Below, one piece after another: positions 1-7,705 of a DNA stretch of 64,000 nucleotides; the first letter of the stretch is position 1; every line of letters starts with the position of its first letter. The notes beneath the pieces were generated by a model that made no database searches, was not told the DNA's origin, and saw nothing but the letters and a program-made list of their open reading frames with translations. The translations under genes were made by a program, and so were the position numbers. The stretch spans positions 1 through 64,000 of the forward strand of contig CAZCHK010000004.1 in the NCBI GenBank assembly GCA_964498605.1. Direction: 5' to 3'. Origin of the DNA: JBGQAS01 sp964498605. GTDB lineage: Bacteria; Chloroflexota; Anaerolineae; Anaerolineales; Anaerolineaceae.

Positions 1-236
1 ACGAACACATTGATCATCCCCTGCGGGAGATAGGCTTCGATCTCTTCGCCGCTGTCAAGCAGCACCCCGACTCCGTAGACTTCCGTCGCACCGGTGGTGA
101 GGTTGATGTTTGTCGTCACATAATTCAAGGTGGTTCCCAGCTGGCTCGCCTGCGGTTCATCCGCAGCACATGCCGCAGCGGTGGTAATTATCAGTAACGA
201 TATCAGGCAAATTAAGACTATTCGTGTTTGCTTCAT
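1..236 (-). CDS. Partial lipoprotein of unknown function (N-terminal 78 residues)
   Basis: Only the N-terminus lies in the window; the gene runs off the left edge. The start is the ATG at 236, with an AGGAGG ribosome site at 244-249 at good spacing. The protein opens with a short basic end, a hydrophobic stretch and a Cys after Thr-Ala-Ala-Ala near residue 23, which fits a lipoprotein signal peptide. The mature part begins with acidic and polar residues and then a beta-rich segment (GATEVYGVGVLLDSGEEIEA). I do not recognise the family. It is probably anchored to the outer face of the membrane. Confidence 0.75.
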   Translation of the reverse strand, partial: MKQTRIVLICLISLLIITTAAACAADEPQASQLGTTLNYVTTNINLTTGATEVYGVGVLLDSGEEIEAYLPQGMINVF

Positions 237-596
237 AAGAAACCTCCTGTAGCCTTTTTATCTGTAGAAACGGTTTAAGTCAATACAATATAGGTTGAAA
301 GTTTGCCTAGAAAGACTTGTTTTTTGTAAATCCTACTTACCATTAACAATCACGCTGGAACCACCGAATGAACCAGGCAAACAATCGTTTCGATTATGTG
401 AATTTTCTCTGCGTAAAAGGATAACGGTGTATTATTCGTGCTGATCGAATCGAAAAAATATCAGGGGTGAACTTTCAAGAGAATTAATGGTTGATGTGGC
501 GCCGGTTGGAATTATTTCCGCATGGATTTATTGACGTGAAATTCAAGCATGAATCAGTCTGGGGATTAACAGTCCTTGAATTAAGGGTTTTTTCCG
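237..596. other. AT-rich intergenic region
   Basis: Apart from the candidate promoter at 255-283, I see no gene here. The longest open frame (plus strand from 491) overlaps the end of the glycosyltransferase gene and has no family features. The stretch is visibly richer in A and T than the rest of the window, like the following 3 kb. Confidence 0.5.
255..283 (-). promoter_or_regulatory. Candidate sigma-70-type promoter for the partial lipoprotein
   Basis: On the minus strand, TTGACT (278-283) and TAAAAA (255-260) are separated by 17 bp, about 20 nt before the start codon at 236. The -35 is 5 of 6 and the -10 only 4 of 6 against consensus, so this is tentative. Confidence 0.4.
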
Positions 597-3191
597 CTAC
601 CTATCAATATCGCAACTCCACTCTGCCTGAGGATCGATATATACCATCTCTTCATAATCCAGTTGGATTAAAGCAAGTGTGCGCAGGACAATTCGCTCTG
701 CTGCCCAGTTGTTATCAGCACGAACTTTACACCCTACCAGAATAACTCTGCTTCCATCAGAAAAATACTCTTCCGGTTCAACATTAATCAAGTAGCTGTT
801 ATACACATGATCCCTGGCAAGGATTAATAGTTCAAAACTAAGATTTCCGTCGTTAAAATATGTGCTTCGATAATATTGAGGACTAAAAGCTTGTCCTTTT
901 ACGACATAGGCATTGGGATCCTGAATAAAAGTTTCCCAATCTTCTTCAGGTAATACTATCCGGGACGAAATTGCATCATATGCCGTCTGTTCAAATTCCG
1001 GTGATCTCTCCAGTGACAATCTGCTCGGCAAATTATTAAATAAGACAACCAGCATCCCCGCAGAAAACAATACAGCCAGAAGAATAATGTTGGATTTTGT
1101 ATTGTGCGGTGGTTTTGTTATCCGGACATCGTGGGTCAAATCCTGACTAAGTGTTTTTTCAGCACGATCAGCCTTTAATATGCCCAGCCATGAAAGAACA
1201 AACTTGGAAATCACGAAAATTCCATTGACATAATACAGTAACAATGTGAACAAAACCGGTTCAAGATGACGCCCACCTGAAACTTTGGAAATCGAAGCGC
1301 CCAAGAAGTAACCTGCTTGAAGAAGAAACCCTGTAAGCCCGGCTAATTTATACTTCTTGACGGCAAACATTACACCCATCACGAGAATGACTAAATTTGT
1401 GATCAAAAAAATGTAATTTTCAAGCGAGAAATCTACATCCCAAAAAAATCGTGGTGTTGAAAAATCCCATATCGGTTGATTGATAATTTCGCGCATTGAA
1501 ATGAATCTGAAGTTCACTGGCAAGATACCCAAAAGTGAGATTTCGTTATTGAAGAAATTTTCAACAATACTTGCTCTGCTCGTATCCTCCCGTTTGATAT
1601 CACCCTGAATAGTGGTATTGTTCGTCGATTGTATTGCAGTGGTTACGAGATCACTCTCTTCTACTGGTTCAAAAATGTCAACTTCGGATTCTGTAGATAC
1701 GCTCAAAGGCTGATCCTCCGCCAATGAGGATTCATATCTGGTGGATATCACATTTTGGAATTTTATCCAATAAAACGATCGCCCATCCTCATACCTGGCA
1801 GTCAATATCCAGGGAGAAATCACCAAAACGTACGCAACAGCGTAAAGCACTACTGCTTTGAGCATTTTTCTCTTTTTCAGCAGAAAAAATATTATTGCAA
1901 AAACGAATGTGCAGATAAAAATTGCTGCCGGATAAAATCGCACTAATGTGGCAAGCCCTATGATTCCCCCCGACAAAATAGCCCACTTCTGTTTCTGTGG
2001 ATTTTCTATCCAGTTATGTAGAAAGATAAAGAACAAAACTAGAAACAACTCTGTCAGAAACTCACTGTTATTTTCCAGCCACACGTTGACGCTACCCGCT
2101 TGTCTATATAACAACACCGAGTTGCTTAACCGAATAATAAATAAACCTGCGACAAAAAAACCTCCTGAATACCCTAAGTATCTTTTGCTAATTAGGAAGA
2201 GTAATGCTGGAATTATTGCTGTAACTATGAATTGGATATTGATATATTCTTGCAGACTTGGTCCGAATACCCATTGGCCAATTGCTAATAATGAATAGTA
2301 CAGAGGTTTATCTGTCATCCAGTGATTAAAAATACCTTCTCCCAATCTGATGTAGTGTGACCCAATCGCAGCACCAGCATCGTTAATATCTGAATAGCAG
2401 CGATCATTGGGGGGGTATGGTCCTACCAGATCATCAGAACAATCTACCGGCGTTGATTTCCATACAACTATTGCGGCAATAAATATGAACACAGCACAAA
2501 TGAGAATCGTTAGCTTTTTTTCCAGGATACGATGATTCTTCTTCACTTCTGTTAAATACAGTCCAATAAAAACAATCCAAGAAAGAAAAACTTGTAACGC
2601 CGTCAGTGGCGCACCTGGTGGGAAAATTAACTGGTTCTCTAAAACTTTGTTGGGAAAACTTCTTAGAATTAAAAATGTCGAGATGATAAAAATGATTGCA
2701 CCGACAAAGATAGCTATTTTCTTAAAAGATATACCTCTAAAAACAACTGGTGGTAATTCTTTCCGGACAATTTTTCGGTAATAGTAAATTTGAAATGTCA
2801 AGAGTAACAAAAAAGTAATGAGTGGTCGAATTCTTGTATATACGGCCTGATAATCTAGTAATCTATTCGCCGGCAACCAGATTACAATCCAGATTAGAAA
2901 TGCAGCAATAACCCCAGTGTAGGTGATCAATGCAGAATTTTTATCCGACGCAATGAGAACCTTCGTCATTCGATCAATCATTGCCTTATTCGTCAGCAGA
3001 TACAGAATTAACACAATTAATAGCGATAATATGCACAAAAGGATAAATCTTGAGAGAGAAAAGCCAAAAATGAAAGCGTTTTTTGGGTCTCGTGGAATAA
3101 GGAAGGACCATAAAAAAGTAAGAATACTTTCGAACAGCACGAGCGCAATAAAAGCTCTTGGCTTGATACTCCGTGATAATGTTACTGTCAT
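597..3191 (-). CDS. GT-C fold membrane glycosyltransferase (GT39/ArnT-like), 864 aa
   Basis: A polytopic membrane protein with at least ten hydrophobic spans through about residue 660 and a soluble extracytoplasmic C-terminal part. After a short extracytoplasmic loop with an Asp pair (SDIND, about 267-271) comes TDKPLYYSLLAIGQWVFG (about 293-310). This matches the Asp-Lys/His-Pro-Pro-Leu-Tyr motif of lipid-phosphosugar-dependent glycosyltransferases (protein mannosyltransferase and ArnT families). Such enzymes move a sugar from a polyprenyl-phosphate donor to a glycan, lipid or protein on the outer face. Unusual are several extra N-terminal spans (about residues 10-250) before the catalytic motif, and a Thr/Ser/Glu-rich loop near 530-590. 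The gene is AT-rich against its neighbours, suggesting transfer. The acceptor cannot be read from sequence. Confidence 0.75.
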   Translation of the reverse strand: MTVTLSRSIKPRAFIALVLFESILTFLWSFLIPRDPKNAFIFGFSLSRFILLCILSLLIVLILYLLTNKAMIDRMTKVLIASDKNSALITYTGVIAAFLIWIVIWLPANRLLDYQAVYTRIRPLITFLLLLTFQIYYYRKIVRKELPPVVFRGISFKKIAIFVGAIIFIISTFLILRSFPNKVLENQLIFPPGAPLTALQVFLSWIVFIGLYLTEVKKNHRILEKKLTILICAVFIFIAAIVVWKSTPVDCSDDLVGPYPPNDRCYSDINDAGAAIGSHYIRLGEGIFNHWMTDKPLYYSLLAIGQWVFGPSLQEYINIQFIVTAIIPALLFLISKRYLGYSGGFFVAGLFIIRLSNSVLLYRQAGSVNVWLENNSEFLTELFLVLFFIFLHNWIENPQKQKWAILSGGIIGLATLVRFYPAAIFICTFVFAIIFFLLKKRKMLKAVVLYAVAYVLVISPWILTARYEDGRSFYWIKFQNVISTRYESSLAEDQPLSVSTESEVDIFEPVEESDLVTTAIQSTNNTTIQGDIKREDTSRASIVENFFNNEISLLGILPVNFRFISMREIINQPIWDFSTPRFFWDVDFSLENYIFLITNLVILVMGVMFAVKKYKLAGLTGFLLQAGYFLGASISKVSGGRHLEPVLFTLLLYYVNGIFVISKFVLSWLGILKADRAEKTLSQDLTHDVRITKPPHNTKSNIILLAVLFSAGMLVVLFNNLPSRLSLERSPEFEQTAYDAISSRIVLPEEDWETFIQDPNAYVVKGQAFSPQYYRSTYFNDGNLSFELLILARDHVYNSYLINVEPEEYFSDGSRVILVGCKVRADNNWAAERIVLRTLALIQLDYEEMVYIDPQAEWSCDIDR

Positions 3192-3284
3192 TTGTTAATA
3201 TCCAATATGAAAGATTATAATCAACTTTCCCAGCAAATCTATTCGAAGATACCCGGCGCTCCCGAGCAATCAAGAATAAAATAA

Positions 3285-3600
3285 CCGTGGTATTCTGAAA
3301 CTCGCGGGAATTCTCAAAAGCACTTTTTCACGAAGGGGGGCGGATATAATCAGGAAACTGTACCTGCGCCACTAAGTAGATACATTTCAGGCTCAGGTCA
3401 TGTTCGAATTTTTAATTTAGGTTCTGGAAGTGCTCTTCTTGATTTCTTTCCTGATAATAACCGCAATAGAAACCTCCCCTTTCCTGTGTGCGTGCATTTC
3501 CAGTCGGAGTCAATGCATTTTAGATTGAAAAATATCGGGAAAGATAATATTCTCATAGAAGGATATACTTACTTCAAGAATTTACTTTGGAGTTGCACTA
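3285..3600 (+). pseudogene. Possible remnant of a protein's C-terminal domain
   Basis: A frame without an early start codon is open from just after a TAA at 3282-3284. Its translation looks protein-like for about 100 residues: it starts WYSETRG, passes through RYISGSGHVRIFNLGSG and ends near NILIEGYTYFK. Alternating hydrophobic residues suggest a beta-sandwich, and the WY-x-E opening resembles accessory domains attached to some membrane glycosyltransferases. The frame then runs out of phase into the next gene and becomes unlike protein. No start or ribosome site was found, so it is probably a decayed 3' end. The rest of 3192-3600 shows nothing else. Confidence 0.35.
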
Positions 3601-4527
3601 ATGAAACGCATCATACACCTCACACTCTTGCTGGTAATACTCCTATGTTCCTGCGCTGGATCAAAGATCGCCTTTCCCCTGGATACCCAGCCCGGCCAGC
3701 TGCCTTACAAGACCCCCTGGATCGTGGCTCATCGCGGCGCGCGCTCGGTCGCCCCGGAGAACACGCTTCTGTCTGCGGAACGAGCTTACGCCTTCGGAGC
3801 GGACCAGTGGGAGCTGGACGTGCGTGAAAGCAAGGATGGCGTGTTGATCGTCATCCACGACGACAGCCTGGCGAGAACCTCAAACGTTGAAACCGCGTTC
3901 CTGTCACGCTTCCTGTCCTGGAAGGCGAAGGATTACACGATTGAGGAGATCCAGGCGCTGGACGCTGGCTCCTGGTACCTGCGTTCGGATCCTTTCCACC
4001 AGATACGCGAGGGCAACATCTCCCCGGGCGCCCAGGATGAAATAAAAGGCGCGACTTTCCCGACGCTCGCCCAGGCGCTGCAATTCACGCAGGAGCGCGG
4101 CTGGTCGGTCAACGTCGAGATCAAAGACCTGACCGGCGACCCGGGTGATGTGGATGTCGTGGAAAAAACCGTCGCGCTGATCGAATCAATGGGGATGCAG
4201 GAAAGCGTGATCATCTCTTCGTTCAACATGGACTACCTGGTCAGGGTCAAACAGGCTGCTCCTGACCTGCGCACGGCAGCCCTCGTCAAGGATCTTGACG
4301 GGATTTTCACGCTCCTTGAGGAAATTGATGCGGATGCGGTCAATCCCCACTACCAGTCCATCACGAACCTGGCACTCATCCGCGAGCTGCGCGAAGCCGG
4401 GTACGATGTGTATGTCTGGACGGTCAACGACCCGCAGGTGATGCTCACGCTGATCAACGCGGGAGTGAGTGGCATCATCACGGATTTCCCCCAGGTCATG
4501 GCGGAAGTGCTTGCCCGGTACGATTAG
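3601..4527 (+). CDS. Lipoprotein glycerophosphodiester phosphodiesterase
   Basis: A 308-residue GDPD-family protein that would cleave glycerophosphodiesters to sn-glycerol 3-phosphate and an alcohol. It has a lipoprotein signal peptide with lipobox LCSC and acceptor Cys18, so it acts outside the cytoplasmic membrane. The TIM-barrel signature is complete: His44-Arg45 in VAHRGA, Glu53 in APENT, Glu71 and Asp73 in ELDVRESKDG, and His86 in VIHDDSL. The C-terminal part holds the usual VWTVND and GIITDFP motifs. A GGAG lies 11 nt before the ATG. It stands alone between the AT-rich island and the exonuclease gene. Confidence 0.93.
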   Translation: MKRIIHLTLLLVILLCSCAGSKIAFPLDTQPGQLPYKTPWIVAHRGARSVAPENTLLSAERAYAFGADQWELDVRESKDGVLIVIHDDSLARTSNVETAFLSRFLSWKAKDYTIEEIQALDAGSWYLRSDPFHQIREGNISPGAQDEIKGATFPTLAQALQFTQERGWSVNVEIKDLTGDPGDVDVVEKTVALIESMGMQESVIISSFNMDYLVRVKQAAPDLRTAALVKDLDGIFTLLEEIDADAVNPHYQSITNLALIRELREAGYDVYVWTVNDPQVMLTLINAGVSGIITDFPQVMAEVLARYD

Positions 4528-4622
4528 CTACCCTTGGGTGGTTCTCCGGCGAGCTGATTCATTGGGAAGATGATCGAATCAGGTGGTTTTTCTTTTCTTC
4601 AATCAAGACTGACAACCGGCGT

Positions 4623-4638
4623 TATAATCACCCCCGTG
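4623..4638 (+). promoter_or_regulatory. -10 element of an apparent leaderless promoter
   Basis: GTTATAAT ends at 4628, only 7 nt before the GTG at 4636. Transcription would start on or next to the start codon. No clear -35 box is seen at 17 bp. Confidence 0.5.
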
Positions 4639-5202
4639 CCAAGTGAAACGCTCATCAGTGTCGATGTCGAAACCGCCGGTCCGATCCCGGGGCAGTACGC
4701 CCTGCTCTCGATCGGCGCCTGCCTGGTCGAGGACACCACCTCATCCTTTTACATCGAGCTGCAGCCCGACCGTGCGGACATCTCGCCTGAAGCCATGGCG
4801 ATCCACGGGTTGGATATGGAAGCGCTCAAATCAAACGGCGCTCCTCCACGTGAAGCGCTGCAGTCTTTTTCGGATTGGGTGCGCGAGGTGACTCCACCGG
4901 GCAGCCGACCCGTTTTTGTGGCCTTCAACGCCCCTTTTGACTGGATGTTCATCCACGATTATTACATCCGCTACCTGGGTGAAAATCCCTTCGGACACAG
5001 CGCACTGGACATCAAGGCTTACTTCATGGGCAAAGCCGGCGTGGATTGGGGCGACACGTCCTTCACCCTCCTTGCCAGCCGCTTCCTCGAACAGCGGCAC
5101 CTTTCCCACAACGCACTAAAAGACGCCCAGGACCAGGCGGAAATCTTCCGCAGGATCATCGCGCAGGGCATCCTCCAACAGCGGCAGCCACCCAGGCCTT
5201 AA
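4636..5202 (+). CDS. DEDDh-family 3'-5' exonuclease (DnaQ-like)
   Basis: A 188-residue exonuclease-fold protein. Motif Exo I is SVDVETAG with Asp10 and Glu12. A middle motif is FNAPFDWMFIHDY. The C-terminal motif is HNALKDAQDQA, with the His and Asp expected of the DEDDh subfamily. It probably trims DNA or RNA 3' ends, as oligoribonuclease, RNase T and DnaQ epsilon relatives do; the substrate is not evident. I chose the GTG at 4636, because an upstream ATG at 4570 would add 22 unconserved residues and span the TATAAT box. There is no Shine-Dalgarno sequence, consistent with a leaderless message. Confidence 0.87.
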   Translation: MPSETLISVDVETAGPIPGQYALLSIGACLVEDTTSSFYIELQPDRADISPEAMAIHGLDMEALKSNGAPPREALQSFSDWVREVTPPGSRPVFVAFNAPFDWMFIHDYYIRYLGENPFGHSALDIKAYFMGKAGVDWGDTSFTLLASRFLEQRHLSHNALKDAQDQAEIFRRIIAQGILQQRQPPRP

Positions 5203-5272
5203 CCAATACCCGCTCCCTCATTTTTTGATATACTGATTTCAATTACCCAATCCTTTCACCCGGAGGTGGATC

Positions 5273-6610
5273 ATGGCGCAGGAAAAATCAGGTAAAAACA
5301 CTGACCTGGAGAAGATCCTGGCATCTGCCAGGCGTCTGGGCGTGGAAATCCAGGAGGAAGAAGCGCTGCAGTGGCTGACCAGCATGGCCACCTACAAGGA
5401 AGACGACAGCATCACTGTCAGCACGCGCACCGGCGTATTCGGTCACAAGATCACCATGCTGGATTTCTCGGATGCAGAGATCGAGTACTTCAAGCGCATC
5501 GGCAGGATCGTCGAGTTCGACGACATCCCCGGGCAGGTCGAGACCGCGCTCGCCCTTTCCGGATCCTCGGCCCAGTCCAAGATCCAGTCCTATCCCGGCG
5601 ACTGCGATTACTTCGAGCGCGTCAACATCATCGCCCCCGATCGCACGGCGGCCTGCGGCATCCTGGCGCGCGTCATGCGTGAAAAGGCGCTGGACAGGCT
5701 GCAGGCTCCCAGCTACCAGCTGATCGAGGTGAAATTCGGCTCATGGCCGGAGGAAATGGTGGTCAGCGGGACCACTCACAAAGCCGGCACGCCCATCGCC
5801 TGGCGCCCGGATCAGATCAAGGCCGGAAAGATCGAAGGCTTTCGCCCCGACGGCACCTCCACAGCGGTCACCTGGGAATCAGCCAGCCAGGAGCCCGGCT
5901 GGTGCAAGCTGGACTGGGTGGTGGCTGACCCCATCCGCAAGCAGCTGGCCAATGCCAGCAACATGCTGGATGTCACCTGGGAAGCCCCCGATGGCAGCAT
6001 CACCCCCCTGGACGGCTACCTCGACCCGTATTTCCAGGAAGTCTATCTGGATGCCGCGTCGGTGCCGATCTTCTCCAAGCTCGCCCAGCACGTCTCTGCC
6101 AACGCCCTGGATGATTACGTGGCAGCGCTGGAGCGCGAGGTGAAGAAGTACCTGACAAAGGACATCAACTACGGCAAGGTTGCCAAGCGTATGTACAACA
6201 TCTTCCGCCTCACCGGGCGCTACGAGGAAGCCAGCTTCCTGCGCGAATTGTTCGACGAACCCACCACGATGCTCTACCAGACCTGGTCGCTCATCCGCAC
6301 CATCGACGACGCCAGCACGCCTGATTCCAGCATCACCCGTGAGCAGCTGGTGCAGTCCACCGACAACCTGATCATCCAGGTAATCAAGACCCTGGAAGGC
6401 GCCGAGGAAACTGAGATCGTCAGCCACCTGCTGAAGCTGCGCGACGCGCTGGCAGATCCGCAGGCCAGGGAGATCCTTACCACTGAAGCCGAGGCAGCCC
6501 GAGCCATGGTCATCAACCTGGTCAATAACTTCTTCTACGAGCGCCTGACCGCCCTGCCCACTATCAAGGAGTACATGGATGGATTTACGGCTGAAGCAAC
6601 GCAGCACTGA
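5273..6610 (+). CDS. Unassigned protein with a nucleotidyltransferase-like GS...DxD motif
   Basis: A 445-residue soluble protein that I cannot assign to a named family. A strong GGAGG precedes the ATG, with a TATACT -10-like box near 5228. Residues 97-112 read GSSAQSKIQSYPGDCD, that is Gly-Ser, eleven residues, then Asp-x-Asp. This is the active-site pattern of the polymerase-beta nucleotidyltransferase superfamily (hG[GS]x9-13Dh[DE]h). A strand with a possible third carboxylate follows (LIEVKFG, Glu152). The second half (about 270-440) is alpha-helical, which would fit a helical accessory domain. A poly(A) polymerase or other NMP-transferase role is inference only. No partner gene is linked. 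Confidence 0.75.
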   Translation: MAQEKSGKNTDLEKILASARRLGVEIQEEEALQWLTSMATYKEDDSITVSTRTGVFGHKITMLDFSDAEIEYFKRIGRIVEFDDIPGQVETALALSGSSAQSKIQSYPGDCDYFERVNIIAPDRTAACGILARVMREKALDRLQAPSYQLIEVKFGSWPEEMVVSGTTHKAGTPIAWRPDQIKAGKIEGFRPDGTSTAVTWESASQEPGWCKLDWVVADPIRKQLANASNMLDVTWEAPDGSITPLDGYLDPYFQEVYLDAASVPIFSKLAQHVSANALDDYVAALEREVKKYLTKDINYGKVAKRMYNIFRLTGRYEEASFLRELFDEPTTMLYQTWSLIRTIDDASTPDSSITREQLVQSTDNLIIQVIKTLEGAEETEIVSHLLKLRDALADPQAREILTTEAEAARAMVINLVNNFFYERLTALPTIKEYMDGFTAEATQH

Positions 6611-6680
6611 TCGTTGCGCAAGGTTTCATCAATCCGATTTGTGATTGTGCGGATTTGTAAATCTGTCGATCTGAGGTTGA

Positions 6681-7307
6681 TCACAGCGCGTTTAGCAAAA
6701 AGCCAACCAGCATCGATACGACCCCCGCCATCAGGGTTTTGATTCCATACACGATGAGGTTCTCCTTGGCAACCCGTCCCAGCCAGAGACCCAGGGCGAA
6801 CAGGGCTGCCAGTGCGATGCCCATACCGATTATGTAAAGTGTGTAGATATTTGGAACAAATTTAGCAAAAAAGAACGGCAGCAGGACAACAAACGCGCCA
6901 ATGAACGGCGACAACCCATCTACCAGGGAGACCGTCAGCACAGCAAAACGGGATGCACGCCCGATCCGGCTCTTGCTCAGGTCAGTCAGGGTGCTGCTGC
7001 CCAATTCTTTGAGGTCCTTCTTGCGTTCCGAAGTCTCCACCAGGTAAGCTCCCCAGCCTCCAGAGATCATGATGGCAATACTGGTGGACAACCCGGTGAT
7101 AATGACCACTTTGGGATCGGTCACATCCGCGGCATACGAGCCGATCATCACCCCGGTCATGGTCAGAATGCCGTCAAAAGCATTGTTGCCGAACGAGCGC
7201 CTGGCAATATCCCCGATGTTGGCGATCTGGTCGTATTCGTTCGCTTTCGCGAACAGGCGTTTTATACTACGACCGCTCTTGTCTTCTTCTTCTAAATCTT
7301 CACTCAT
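6681..7307 (-). CDS. VIT1/CCC1-family metal transporter
   Basis: A 208-residue membrane protein with about five spans. After a hydrophilic N-terminus comes NNAFDGILTMTGVMIG, the family's asparagine/aspartate-containing first helix. Span 2 ends SGGWGAYLVETSERKKDL, where the family keeps Gly and Glu/Arg residues facing the metal. VIT/CCC1 proteins carry Fe2+ or Mn2+ out of the cytosol. The metal here is unknown. It lies just downstream of the DUF211 gene on the same strand with an 18-nt gap, so the two are probably co-transcribed. Confidence 0.8.
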   Translation of the reverse strand: MSEDLEEEDKSGRSIKRLFAKANEYDQIANIGDIARRSFGNNAFDGILTMTGVMIGSYAADVTDPKVVIITGLSTSIAIMISGGWGAYLVETSERKKDLKELGSSTLTDLSKSRIGRASRFAVLTVSLVDGLSPFIGAFVVLLPFFFAKFVPNIYTLYIIGMGIALAALFALGLWLGRVAKENLIVYGIKTLMAGVVSMLVGFLLNAL

Positions 7308-7325
7308 GGCTGCGCGCTACGCGGG

Positions 7326-7616
7326 TCAGTCCTGCAGCGTGGCCGCGTCATCGATGATCATCTTCCCCGCCACGACCTCATCGATCGAGTGAATCGATCC
7401 GCCCATGTCCATGATAGTGTCTTTCACTTTATCGTAGTCGATGTCGTTTCCCTCGAGCGTGATCTTGGCGTTCTCAACCTTCAGGTCGATCTCAACGATA
7501 CTGATGTTGACCGCTTCGACCCCATCCATCACGCTCATGGTTTTAGCCATCGCCAGGATGGTTGGTTCCATGGGCTTGAGCACATCCAGAACCAACCTTC
7601 GAATTTTTCCAATCAT
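7326..7616 (-). CDS. DUF211 family protein (COG1888)
   Basis: A 96-residue ferredoxin-like-fold protein. It closely matches the DUF211 pattern: IRRLVLDVLKPMEP at the start, VNISIVEIDLKVEN in the middle and GGSIHSIDEVVAGK near the end. The family is mostly archaeal, and its solved members form ring oligomers that bind metal ions. The ATG at 7616 is preferred over one at 7625, because GGAG at 7627-7630 then has proper spacing. An extended -10 (TGTTAGAAT) lies about 25-30 nt upstream. Linkage to the VIT transporter suggests a metal-sensing or chaperone partner; that is inference. Confidence 0.85.
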   Translation of the reverse strand: MIGKIRRLVLDVLKPMEPTILAMAKTMSVMDGVEAVNISIVEIDLKVENAKITLEGNDIDYDKVKDTIMDMGGSIHSIDEVVAGKMIIDDAATLQD

Positions 7617-7705
7617 TGAATGCATTCTCCTTGTGTGTTATGTTTTCATTCTAACATAACTTGGGACGAAAAATCGCGTAAACATTCCAGTCTCAATCAG
7701 CCGAA

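Noticed and set aside
491..745. Plus-strand 84-codon frame at the left end
   Set aside because: It overlaps the 3' end of the glycosyltransferase gene on the other strand and shows no family features.
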